DNA of 64,000 nt from JAYEIA01 sp964472505 (lineage in GTDB: Bacteria; Bacteroidota; Bacteroidia; Bacteroidales; JAADGE01): NCBI GenBank assembly GCA_964472505.1, contig CAYYQW010000002.1, positions 62,001 through 126,000 on the forward strand, given 5' to 3'. This document shows positions 18,137 through 26,225 of the stretch, one piece after another. The translations under genes were made by a program, and so were the position numbers. The notes beneath the pieces were generated by a model. The model was not told the DNA's origin, made no database searches, and worked only from the letters and a program-made list of their open reading frames with translations. Numbering within the stretch: position 1 is the first letter of the stretch; every line of letters starts with the position of its first letter.

Positions 18137-21061
18137 ATGACAGAAAACAGCTTTTTGGCGGAATGTGCCAAAAAAATACAAATAAAATATAAAAACCGGC
18201 TCGACAAAATTTGTATCGTAAGTCCAAACGAGCGCACAAAAATTTATTTAAACGCTGCTCTGGCAAGCCAAAATAAAGGCCCGCAGTGGGCTCTGAAAGC
18301 TTACGGGCTTCGGCAACTGGCTGAAGAAATAACCGGCTTGCGCTCAGAAAATAAAATCAAACTGATTTTTACACTTTACGATATTTTTAAAAAACATTTT
18401 AAGGAACATGCTGATTTTAAGTATGATTTGGACTTATTTTATTCACTGGGCGAAGTTATTTTAAACGATTTTAATGAAATTGACAATTGGCTGGCCGAAC
18501 CGGAGCAAATTTTCCGAAATATTAAAAATGTAAAAGAAATAGAATCGCTCTACGACCACCTGAATGATGCGCAAAAAGAAACCTTACAAAAATTTCGTTT
18601 GGTTTTCTCCGATAAGCAACCCAGTAAAGAAAAAGAAAAACTCTTGCAAATTTGGAACATCATGCCCAAGCTATACAAGGCTTTCAGAGAAAAACTACTG
18701 AAAGAAAAAAAAGTGTACGGCGGGCTGTGTATGCGTGAAATGAGCCGGATGCTGAAAAACGATACGGCCGTTCTTCCTAAATTCGAAACATTTATTTTCA
18801 TAGGCTTCAATGCGCTCACCAAAGCTGAAATGAGCCTTCCGAAATACCTGATGCAAGGAGGAAAAGTCGAATATTTTCAAGACAGCGATGCCTACTATCA
18901 GTTTGACGAAAAACAAGAAGCCGGCCTTTTTATACGAAAAAACAGTGAAGAACTAAAGCTTGATGCTTCAAATGTCAAAAAACTGATACCGTCCGAAAAA
19001 AAAGAAAGCAATCGAAAAATAGATATTTACGGTGCTCCCGGCAATATTGCACAAGCTAAAATTGTCTCAAAAATACTACAAGACACAAAAAATATCGGCA
19101 GCGAAACTGCCGTAGTATTGGCCGACGAAAGTTTGATGATGCCGGCACTGCATGCGCTGCCGAGCAATATATCGGAAATAAACATAGGCATGGGAATAAG
19201 CATGCCCGAAACCAAAACATACGGCTTGGCCGAACGTTTTATGAAAATCCATAAAACCGATGACCAAAAACCGGGTATTAAAACTTATTCGCACAAAGAT
19301 ATCACGGCCATATTAAAACATCCGGCAGTACGCAGGCAAGCTCCGGATGATGCCGAAGAACTTCTGAATGAAATTGCAGAAAACAATATTGTTGCCGTGC
19401 CCGCAAAACACCTGATAGAAAACCGTCCGGAAATATTCAAGCTGCTCTTTACGGCTATTCCCGAAGAAGATGCCGGGCATATTTTATTGAATCGGCTTTT
19501 GGCAATACTGTTTCTAATTTTTGAACGTGAAAATCCTGAAGAGCTCACAGCCAAAGAAAGTCTCGAAAATGAAGCTGTTTTTGCCGCCTACAAAAAAATC
19601 AACACACTTTCGGATTTACTGAAAGAGCGTCCGGAAAATCTCAAAATAAGCTTCACGGCTCAATTGCTCAACAAAATTCTGCGCGAAATAAGCATTCCCT
19701 TTAAAGGAAAAAAAGCAACAGGCCTGCAAATGTTGGGTGTGCTGGAAACTCGCAATTTGGATTTTAAAAACCTCATTATTTTGGGAATGAACGAAGGCAA
19801 TTTTCCGCAGATACAACATGCTCCGAGTTTTCTGACCCAAAGTATTCGCTTCGCTTTCGGGCTGCCTATGGTGCAATACCAAGATGCCGTTTATGCTTAT
19901 CTGTTTTACCGTTTGCTGCAACGCAGCCAAAATATTGCTTTGGTATATAATAATCTTGCAAGTAACGAAATTGGCGAAAAAAGCCGCTTTATAAAACAGC
20001 TTGAATACGAATCCGGTTTCAATATTAAAGAACATCAATACTATCAAAAAATTGAGCTAAGAAAAACAGCGAAAATAGATATTAAAAAAGATACCGATGT
20101 TTTGGGAAAAATAGACATTTTCAACTTTAAAGAAACGAAAGGAAAGCGCATGCTGTCGGCTTCGGCAATTAACAGCTATATAAACTGTCCTTTGCAATTT
20201 TACTTTAAATACATAGCCGGCTTGCGCGAAAAAGAAGCGGCCGACGATGAAATCTCCCCGGCACTTTTTGGCGAAATACTGCATAAAGCAGCGGAAATTA
20301 TGTATGAAAAAATCAGCAAAAAACAAAGCAACGGCCTTATTAAGACCGATGCACTAAAAGCCGAAAAACAAAATGCGGCAAACTATGTTTCGGAAGCTTT
20401 TGAACAGGTTTTTGCCGATAATAAACATCAAAAAGCATTGTTGGAAGGCAAAGGACAAATTGTAAGCGAAGTTCTCAGGCAATATCTGCTTTTAATTATT
20501 CGTACCGATATGCAATACGCTCCGTTTAAAATTTATTCGCTTGAAAAAGCAAAAAACTACACAGCTGCTCTGAACCTAAGCACCCCGAAGGGAACTAAGA
20601 AAGTGGTATTCGGCGGAATTATTGACCGCGTAGATATAAAAAATGATAGTTATCGGATAATTGATTACAAAACCGGCACAGTAGATAAAAAATTTGCCAA
20701 TTTCGAAGACCTGTTCACATCCGAAAATAATTACAAATACAAAAGCATTATACAAATGCATCTGTACGGTTGGATGTTTAAAAGTAAAACAGGGAAAAGC
20801 AATATACAGCCCGGCATATATGACTTAAAACAAATGAACAGCCCGGCATTTGCACCTGAAATCAGTCAAAAATCAGAAAAGCGAGGCAAAAGAGACTTCA
20901 TAGCTGACTCCGATTTTTTTACGGAGAGCATGGACACATTTTTGGAAAAACTCAAAGAACTGCTTGTTGAGCTGTTTAATCCCGATATTCCTTTTAGCCA
21001 AACCACACATGAAGAGAATTGCAGTTTTTGCCCTTACAAAACCATCTGCGGAAGAAAATAA
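18137..21061 (+). CDS. AddB-like PD-(D/E)XK nuclease/helicase family protein
   Basis: A 974-residue protein of the AddB type, part of the double-strand-break end-processing complex AddAB. The N-terminal two thirds correspond to an inactivated helicase-like region. The C-terminal nuclease shows SAINSYINCPLQFYFKY, FGEILHKAAE, an Asp in IIDRVDIK and the metal/catalytic motif RIIDYKTG. Four cysteines, one at about 684 (INCPLQF) and three at the C terminus (Cys962, Cys965, Cys971 in CSFCPYKTIC), match the iron-sulfur staple of AddB-type nucleases. The partner addA is not in the window; the gene instead follows the phosphorelay operon after 65 bases. ATG at 18137. Confidence 0.85.
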   Translation: MTENSFLAECAKKIQIKYKNRLDKICIVSPNERTKIYLNAALASQNKGPQWALKAYGLRQLAEEITGLRSENKIKLIFTLYDIFKKHFKEHADFKYDLDLFYSLGEVILNDFNEIDNWLAEPEQIFRNIKNVKEIESLYDHLNDAQKETLQKFRLVFSDKQPSKEKEKLLQIWNIMPKLYKAFREKLLKEKKVYGGLCMREMSRMLKNDTAVLPKFETFIFIGFNALTKAEMSLPKYLMQGGKVEYFQDSDAYYQFDEKQEAGLFIRKNSEELKLDASNVKKLIPSEKKESNRKIDIYGAPGNIAQAKIVSKILQDTKNIGSETAVVLADESLMMPALHALPSNISEINIGMGISMPETKTYGLAERFMKIHKTDDQKPGIKTYSHKDITAILKHPAVRRQAPDDAEELLNEIAENNIVAVPAKHLIENRPEIFKLLFTAIPEEDAGHILLNRLLAILFLIFERENPEELTAKESLENEAVFAAYKKINTLSDLLKERPENLKISFTAQLLNKILREISIPFKGKKATGLQMLGVLETRNLDFKNLIILGMNEGNFPQIQHAPSFLTQSIRFAFGLPMVQYQDAVYAYLFYRLLQRSQNIALVYNNLASNEIGEKSRFIKQLEYESGFNIKEHQYYQKIELRKTAKIDIKKDTDVLGKIDIFNFKETKGKRMLSASAINSYINCPLQFYFKYIAGLREKEAADDEISPALFGEILHKAAEIMYEKISKKQSNGLIKTDALKAEKQNAANYVSEAFEQVFADNKHQKALLEGKGQIVSEVLRQYLLLIIRTDMQYAPFKIYSLEKAKNYTAALNLSTPKGTKKVVFGGIIDRVDIKNDSYRIIDYKTGTVDKKFANFEDLFTSENNYKYKSIIQMHLYGWMFKSKTGKSNIQPGIYDLKQMNSPAFAPEISQKSEKRGKRDFIADSDFFTESMDTFLEKLKELLVELFNPDIPFSQTTHEENCSFCPYKTICGRK

Positions 21062-21209
21062 CTTTTTTTAAAAAAAATTATTTACTCAAAAGTATTTAAT
21101 CTGACTCTTGCAAATATTTAATATGCAGAATTTTATATCCGGAAATCCGTCAAAAACCAAAGCATACTTTCAAAATAAACGACTTTTTTTGAAAAAAAGC
21201 TTCAATTAT

Positions 21210-21240
21210 TTTGGTGATAATAAAAATGGTTTTACTTTTG
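21210..21240 (+). promoter_or_regulatory. Promoter of tRNA-Lys
   Basis: TTTG (21210-21213), 19 bases, then TACTTTTG (21233-21240) is a good match to the phylum's consensus and ends 19 bases before the tRNA. Confidence 0.7.
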
Positions 21241-21259
21241 CACCGCCTTTGAAGGAAAT

Positions 21260-21332
21260 GACTCGCTAGCTCAGTCGGTAGAGCAACGGCCTTTTAAGCC
21301 GTGGGTCCTGCGTTCGAATCGCAGGCGGGTCA
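21260..21332 (+). tRNA. tRNA-Lys (anticodon UUU)
   Basis: A 73-nt cloverleaf. The acceptor stem GACTCGC pairs with GCGGGTC with one G-U, the D arm is GCTC/GAGC, and the anticodon stem ACGGC/GCCGT holds the loop CTTTTAA (anticodon TTT). The T arm is CTGCG-TTCGAAT-CGCAG and the discriminator base is A. The 3' CCA is not encoded. It stands alone with its own promoter and terminator. Confidence 0.97.
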
Positions 21333-21335
21333 CTC

Positions 21336-21371
21336 AAAAAAGCCGAAAACAATTTGTTTGCGGCTTTTTTT
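21336..21371 (+). terminator. Intrinsic terminator after tRNA-Lys
   Basis: AAAAAAGCCG (21336-21345) pairs with CGGCTTTTTT (21361-21370) and the stem runs into the T-tract. It starts four bases after the tRNA. Confidence 0.85.
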
Positions 21372-21443
21372 GTTTTGTATCCCGAAAATTTCTCTTCGTA
21401 CACAGTAAGCTCTCAATCAGGTATTTAATGATTCCTAAAGCAA

Positions 21444-22016
21444 TTATTTTGCAATAATTTTATAAGTTACCTCAGCCACATCGCCTACGGTACTGCCTCC
21501 GTCAACTCCGTACTTTGTACGATCAATTTCAGCGGTACCGATAAATTCAAGAGTTTTTCCGGAAGCTTCAAAACGAATCGGGACTTTTTCTTTCAAAGAA
21601 ACTCCGCGCATGCTAAGCGTTCCGGCTACTACATACAAATTATCTTTTATGCGTGTTAGTTTATCGCCTTTGAATTCTATTTTAGGGTACTTCTCCACAT
21701 AAAAGAAATCGGAAGTGCGTATGTGTTCATCACGTTTTTTAACTCCGGTATCAATGGTTTTGACTTCTAAACTCAAGTACACAAAACCTTCTTGGTTGAT
21801 TTTGTCAAAATCTATGGTTCCGCTTATTCCGCCCATGGTTCCGTCCACACTGAATAAACCCATATTGGAAATCTTAAATTTAAAGGAAGAAGCATCACCG
21901 TCAATTTGATAACGACCTTCCGTGCCAAACAGTTCTCCTTCGCCTTCCTGAGCAGAAGTAAAGGTTATTAAGAAAGTCATTAAAAAACTCATTAAAATAA
22001 ATGAATATTTATACAT
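21444..22016 (-). CDS. YceI family periplasmic lipid-binding protein
   Basis: A 190-residue protein with a signal peptide (cleaved after FTSA) and the YceI lipocalin-like beta-barrel. Visible pattern: YQIDGDASSFKFKISNMG at the start, GTIDFD, the HIRTSDFFYVEKYPKIEF signature, and GTLSMRGVSLKEKVPI. Members bind polyisoprenoids or other amphiphiles in the periplasm; the ligand and role here are not known. It is transcribed towards the tRNA terminator region, alone or downstream of the SDR gene (225 bases away). Confidence 0.92.
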   Translation of the reverse strand: MYKYSFILMSFLMTFLITFTSAQEGEGELFGTEGRYQIDGDASSFKFKISNMGLFSVDGTMGGISGTIDFDKINQEGFVYLSLEVKTIDTGVKKRDEHIRTSDFFYVEKYPKIEFKGDKLTRIKDNLYVVAGTLSMRGVSLKEKVPIRFEASGKTLEFIGTAEIDRTKYGVDGGSTVGDVAEVTYKIIAK

Positions 22017-22147
22017 AATTATAAATTTTAGGTATTGAATCTTTGTTGCCCTGTAACTAATTACGCCAAGTTTTCATTTCAAACAACAATTATTGACTCA
22101 ATGGTTCATAAATAAAATTAACCGGGCGGATTAAAAACCCTTGCAAT

Positions 22148-22183
22148 ATAAACGATTTTCAAAGTAAACAAATAATCGTTTAT
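22148..22183. repeat. 10-base inverted repeat between SDR and YceI genes
   Basis: ATAAACGATT (22148-22157) and its exact complement (22174-22183) flank a 16-base loop. It may form a hairpin in the SDR 3' region, but there is no T-tract, so termination is uncertain. Confidence 0.45.
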
Positions 22184-22241
22184 CAAAAATCCCGACATTT
22201 CTTTTCATAATCAAAGCCGGTATGATTACAAAAACAGAACT

Positions 22242-23000
22242 TTAAAACCCAAATATCGAGAAACCGCCGTCCACGGCAAGCGTTTGTCCGGTAATGTAGC
22301 TTGCCTGCGGTGAGCAAAAGAACAAAACTGCAGAAGCTACTTCGCCGGGCTCTCCCACTCTTTTCATGGGCGTTCTGTCCAAAACTTCTTTTTTGTATGC
22401 ATCATCTTTTAAAACCTGCTTAGCCAGCGGAGTAGCAATGTACCACGGTGCTATGGCATTCACACGAATACCGTCTTCGGCCCACTCGGCGGCCAGGTTT
22501 TTGGTCAGCTGATTCATGGCAGCTTTTGTCATGGCATACAATGCGCCGGTGCGTATGTGTGTAAGTCCGGCTACCGAGCTCATAAACACCACATTTCCTT
22601 GCTTTGATTTTTTGATGAGCGGGTATAATTTACGCGTCAATTCATAAGCCGAGCGCAAATTGGTATTAATGAGTTTTTCAAACTCACCGTCTTCCACGTC
22701 TTTAGCAGCTTTTCTGATATTGGAGCCGGCATTGTTCACCAATACATCCAATTGTTTGTAGTTGGATTCGGTTTCCAAAACCACCTTTTCAATACCTTCA
22801 GCTGTGCTCAAATCAGCGGCTATTACGCGGGTTTTTCCGCCAAGCTCATCGGCCGATTTTTTGAGCTGCACCAAGTCGCGAGCCACCATAATCACTTCAG
22901 CTCCGCGTATGATGAATTCATTGGCCGCCGCATAGCCTATTCCCTTGCTTGCGCCCGTTATTAGTACGGTTTTTTCGATAAAATCTTTGTTGTTTTGCAT
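22242..23000 (-). CDS. Short-chain dehydrogenase/reductase (tropinone-reductase-like)
   Basis: A 252-residue classical SDR that would reduce a carbonyl or oxidise an alcohol with NAD(P)H in the cytoplasm. The cofactor motif is TGASKGIG, the NNAG motif is VLVNNAGSN, the catalytic Ser is in VFMSSVAG, and the Tyr-Lys pair is in YAMTKAAM. The C-terminal TGQTLAVDGGF strand is the usual dimer-interface ending. The sequence around IRVNAIAPWYIATPL is closest to the tropinone-reductase/3-ketoacyl-reductase branch; the substrate cannot be told. The residue after the second strand is Arg (MVARDL), favouring NADPH. Confidence 0.93.
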   Translation of the reverse strand: MQNNKDFIEKTVLITGASKGIGYAAANEFIIRGAEVIMVARDLVQLKKSADELGGKTRVIAADLSTAEGIEKVVLETESNYKQLDVLVNNAGSNIRKAAKDVEDGEFEKLINTNLRSAYELTRKLYPLIKKSKQGNVVFMSSVAGLTHIRTGALYAMTKAAMNQLTKNLAAEWAEDGIRVNAIAPWYIATPLAKQVLKDDAYKKEVLDRTPMKRVGEPGEVASAVLFFCSPQASYITGQTLAVDGGFSIFGF

Positions 23001-23094
23001 CCTGTTTTTTTTGTTTCCGGTTGGCTAAAGATATAAAATTTTTCTTAGAGTCCATTTTCAAAAATCCACGTTCATAAAAATTTGCCAAATTTGT

Positions 23095-23270
23095 ACCCGT
23101 AAAAAGCCTGAAAATCAATAATTTCCCGGCTACCAAGCAAGCCCAAATTCGGCAGTTTTAAAAGAAACACTTCAAAACGTCCGGAGGACTTTTGAACGTG
23201 TGGGCAGAAAGGCGGGCGGTAGGTTTTTATCGACCATGACGTTTTGAAGTCCTCCGGACGTTCAAAAGTC
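23095..23270. repeat. Interspersed repeat, diverged copy with two hairpins
   Basis: Bases 23095-23160 are a diverged copy (roughly 80 percent by eye) of the segment at 25435-25500. Two hairpin modules follow: CACTTCAAAACGTCC ... GGACTTTTGAACGTG (23168-23200) and GACGTTTTGAAGTCC ... GGACGTTCAAAAGTC (23238-23270). The arm sequences of the first module are complementary to those of the second, so local and long-range pairing compete. It belongs to the same family as the block at 25414-26091. The 623-base gap 23001-23623 otherwise holds only the AG tract and AT-rich DNA. Confidence 0.8.
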
Positions 23271-23428
23271 ATTGACCCACGAAACACAAGCACCAACACA
23301 CATAACAAAAAAATATCACATTTATATTTGCATTTTTGATTTCTTTTTATTTGCTTTACAAGCGAAAACAAAACCAAACTGTATTTTGAATGAATCTTAG
23401 AAACCAAAAACCGAAAAGCACCGCTTTT

Positions 23429-23465
<37 letters not shown>

Positions 23466-23623
23466 AATAGCTTTTTCCGATATACCACGACAAAATATAT
23501 TTTCATTTTATGCAAGAATAAGTTTATTCGGAAGGTGCTGTTAAAATTTTCTTTGCGGAATATTTAACAGCTATAAACGTTTTTTATAATTCGAAAAAAT
23601 TTATTAATCATAAAAAATTGCAC

Positions 23624-24916
23624 ATGAAATTACATCACTTTAAATCTATAACCCTATTTATTGCAGCTGTATTTTTTTTCTTTCAAAGTTGTGAAAAAGA
23701 GAACTATCAAGCTGCCGAAAGTACAAATGAGATAAAAAAAGAAACAATTACCAAGAGCAACCCGCACAGCGTTTCGGAAAATGAAGCAGAGCAGTTTGCT
23801 TTAAATTTTTATAATACACATTTTAGTAACAAGAAAAACCAAAAAATTAAGAACCTAAAAAAAGTGAAAGTTCCCATACCCGGGAAAAAGCTTTATGCGG
23901 CCGAGATGGAACCCAAAGGCTATGTTATTATGTCGGATGACAAAAGAAACGTACCGGTTTTTTCGTTTTCGGAAAACGGATCGTTTGATTATAAAAGTTT
24001 AGACGATTTGCCCCCGGGAGTAAAAGAATGGGCTACTGAATTTTTGCTGATGAATCTGCACTTGCAGAGCAACCATGATAAATCGCAAAAAGAAAACCGA
24101 CAAACCCAATTGTGGAACACCTACCTCGACAACAATACCGAAGAAAAAATAATTACTCCGGAAGAATGCGATCATTATTTTGTTGAGCACGTGCAAACCA
24201 TATATGATGACTGCATTATGGAAACCGCTTGGGGACAAGGGCCTCCATATAATCTACTAACTCCGATATGCGATGATGACGGAGACCACACTCCCGCCGG
24301 CTGTGTAGCCGTAGCCATGGCGCAGGTAATGAAGTATTGGCAACATCCCGATGACTTTTCTTGGGACATCTTGAAAAACTATTATTCATCCAATGAAACA
24401 AACCGAAGCGCCTACGAGGCAGCCGGACTAATGAAAAACATCGGCGATAATGTTTCAATGAATTACGGATGTGACGGTTCCGGTGCTTCTCTAAATAAAG
24501 CAAAAAAAGCTTTGGATAATGACTACGGCTACAATGACAATATTGTGTATGATGATTATCATATTGATGATATCAAAAATAATATACAATTCGGGTATCC
24601 GGTAATTTTGGGCGGCTTTAGAACAGTTCAAGAATGGCTCGGGATAAAAATATATCTGAACGGGCACGCTTGGGTAGCCGATGGTTATTGGTTGGAATAC
24701 GACCGCTACAAAGAAGTATGTTATACAGGAGGTGGTGTTCCGCTTGAACGTTATTATTCAAAAAATTATCAATACTACATTCACATGAATTGGGGTTGGA
24801 GTAATAGAAGCGGAGAAAACACTTGGTATTACAGCAATGAACTTACTGCACCCGATAACGGCTCCGGAAATGATTACCAATGGAATAAAAGCATGATTAT
24901 AAATATTCACCTTTAA
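23624..24916 (+). CDS. C10 family cysteine peptidase (streptopain-like), lipoprotein
   Basis: A secreted papain-fold peptidase related to SpeB of Streptococcus and to Bacteroides fragilipains. The ATG at 23624 gives 430 residues; an in-frame TTG two codons earlier is ignored. The signal peptide ends in a lipobox (FFFQSC), so it is probably membrane-bound. The propeptide includes GYVIMSDDKRNVPVFSFSENG. The catalytic domain has Gln in TAWGQGPPYN, the nucleophile Cys227 in TPAGCVAVAMAQVMKYW, the catalytic His348 in LNGHAWVADGYW, and the structural MNWGW. All active-site residues are present, so it should be functional. A small lipoprotein gene starts 10 bases after it, and the AG microsatellite lies upstream. 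Confidence 0.92.
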   Translation: MKLHHFKSITLFIAAVFFFFQSCEKENYQAAESTNEIKKETITKSNPHSVSENEAEQFALNFYNTHFSNKKNQKIKNLKKVKVPIPGKKLYAAEMEPKGYVIMSDDKRNVPVFSFSENGSFDYKSLDDLPPGVKEWATEFLLMNLHLQSNHDKSQKENRQTQLWNTYLDNNTEEKIITPEECDHYFVEHVQTIYDDCIMETAWGQGPPYNLLTPICDDDGDHTPAGCVAVAMAQVMKYWQHPDDFSWDILKNYYSSNETNRSAYEAAGLMKNIGDNVSMNYGCDGSGASLNKAKKALDNDYGYNDNIVYDDYHIDDIKNNIQFGYPVILGGFRTVQEWLGIKIYLNGHAWVADGYWLEYDRYKEVCYTGGGVPLERYYSKNYQYYIHMNWGWSNRSGENTWYYSNELTAPDNGSGNDYQWNKSMIINIHL

Positions 24917-24926
24917 AACAGACACC

Positions 24927-25382
24927 ATGAAAAACATACTTTTAATTTTAAGCACTTTAGCATTAATAATGCTGTTTGAAAATTGCGACAAAAACGGAGA
25001 ATTTATATGCACCGCAGACCATTTTGTTTTTTTAGACGAAAATGGTGAAGATATTTTTAATACAGAGAGTAATTGTTACATTGATACGTCGGATATTAAG
25101 GTTTTTACTCCGGAGAATGAAGAATATCCCATTATATTTGGATTTAGCGACAGTTTGAAAATGTACAGCATAGATATAGGGATAAATGGCAAAATCGGAC
25201 AGGAAGATACTACATTTATTCAGTTCGGAGATTTTAATGTGGATACCATTCGTGCCGTTTACACAGAAGAAGGACATTTACAGATTGATGAAATGTATTA
25301 CAACGACTCATTAATTGAATCATTTTGCAATACACCAAAAGCTCATAAAATCACCGTAAAACCGGATTCTGTTTACAACTAA
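24927..25382 (+). CDS. Small exported protein paired with the C10 peptidase, possible inhibitor
   Basis: A 151-residue protein of unknown family. It has a hydrophobic signal segment (LLILSTLALIMLF) ending in ENCDKNG, so Cys20 may be lipidated although the lipobox is atypical. The mature part is acidic and looks beta-rich (alternating polar/hydrophobic stretches such as IIFGFSDSLKMYSIDIG). Its gene follows the C10 peptidase by 10 bases and is surely co-transcribed. In Bacteroides fragilis and Streptococcus, C10 peptidases are paired with small inhibitors (staphostatin-like or propeptide-like) encoded next door. By position this could be such an inhibitor, but no inhibitor motif was recognised. 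Confidence 0.6.
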   Translation: MKNILLILSTLALIMLFENCDKNGEFICTADHFVFLDENGEDIFNTESNCYIDTSDIKVFTPENEEYPIIFGFSDSLKMYSIDIGINGKIGQEDTTFIQFGDFNVDTIRAVYTEEGHLQIDEMYYNDSLIESFCNTPKAHKITVKPDSVYN

Positions 25383-25413
25383 AGCCGGTTTACGCATGAG
25401 GGAGGCTGAATCA

Positions 25414-25587
25414 AAAAATCTGCCGGATTTCTACCCATAAAAAGCCGATAAGTCAATAAGCTTCCAACTACCAAGCAAACCCAAATCCGGCAGATTTATT
25501 TGTTTAGCTAAATCTGTCCGACCGCTTTGAGCGGTCAGACGGATTGAAACCCTGACGTTTTGAAGTCCTACGGACGTTCAAAAGTCA
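25414..25587. repeat. 174-base repeat unit, copy 1
   Basis: Nearly identical to 25918-26091 at a constant offset of 504 bases with no indel. It begins with a 15-base perfect inverted repeat (AAATCTGCCGGATTT at 25416-25430, complement at 25483-25497) around about 52 bases. A 7-base hairpin follows (GACCGCT-TTG-AGCGGTC, 25520-25536), and the unit ends with GACGTTTTGAAGTCC ... GGACGTTCAAAAGTC (25554-25586). No coding sense is apparent. Confidence 0.88.
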
Positions 25588-25705
25588 TAGCCGCGGCACG
25601 ATTTTCAACCAACCGCAAGTAAAACCTCACGAAACACAAGTCCGCCAATACCCGAAACACTTCAAAACGTCCGACAGGACTTTTGAACGTGTGGGCGAAA
25701 GAACA
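25554..25705. repeat. Tandem repeat unit, first copy
   Basis: About 150 bases repeated at 25729-25881 with one inserted base. The unit has a GACGTTTTGAAGTCC hairpin, a GCCGCGGCACGATTTTCAAC stretch, then CACTTCAAAACGTCC ... GGACTTTTGAACGTG. It overlaps the end of the 174-base unit. Confidence 0.85.
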
Positions 25706-25728
25706 GGCCGTAAATTTTCACAGACCAT

Positions 25729-25881
25729 GACGTTTTGAAGTCCTGCCGGACGTTCAAAAGTCATAGCCGCGGCACGATTTTCAACCAAACGCAAGTAAAA
25801 CCTCACGAAACACAACTTCGATAATACCCGAAACACTTCAAAACGTCCGACAGGACTTTTGAACGTGTGGGCGGAAGAGTA
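25729..25881. repeat. Tandem repeat unit, second copy
   Basis: Second copy of the unit at 25554-25705. Differences are concentrated at 25816-25825 and after the last hairpin, while the hairpin arms themselves are unchanged. Confidence 0.85.
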
Positions 25882-25917
25882 GCTGAATAAATAAACCCAT
25901 GACCTTTTGAAATTGAT

Positions 25918-26091
25918 AAAAATCTGCCGGATTTTTACCCATAAAAAGCCGATAAGTCAATAAGCTTCCAGCTACCAAGCAAACCCAAATCCGGCAGATT
26001 TATTTGTTCAGCTAAATCTGTCCGACCGCTTTGAGCAGTCAGACGGATTGAAATCCTGACGTTTTGAAGTCCTCCGGACGTTCAAAAGTCA
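25918..26091. repeat. 174-base repeat unit, copy 2
   Basis: Direct repeat of 25414-25587 differing at only a few positions. The GACCGCT hairpin has one mismatch here (AGCAGTC). With the other units it fills the 843-base gap 25383-26225; the last 120 bases before the next gene are AT-rich and hold no recognisable element. Confidence 0.88.
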
Positions 26092-26225
26092 GGAATGAAT
26101 CAAGCAAATATTTATTATTTTTGTCTTCTTTATACAAAAAACCGTTTTAACATCGCATTTAAAACGGATAATTTACGTTATCCAAACATACATATTCATT
26201 TTTTAAATTAAAATTGGGGACAAAA

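Noticed and set aside
25627..25836. Minus-strand frame over the repeat block
   Set aside because: Same spurious peptide type (MTFERP...) as at 23.2 kb, explained by the shared DNA repeat rather than by protein conservation.
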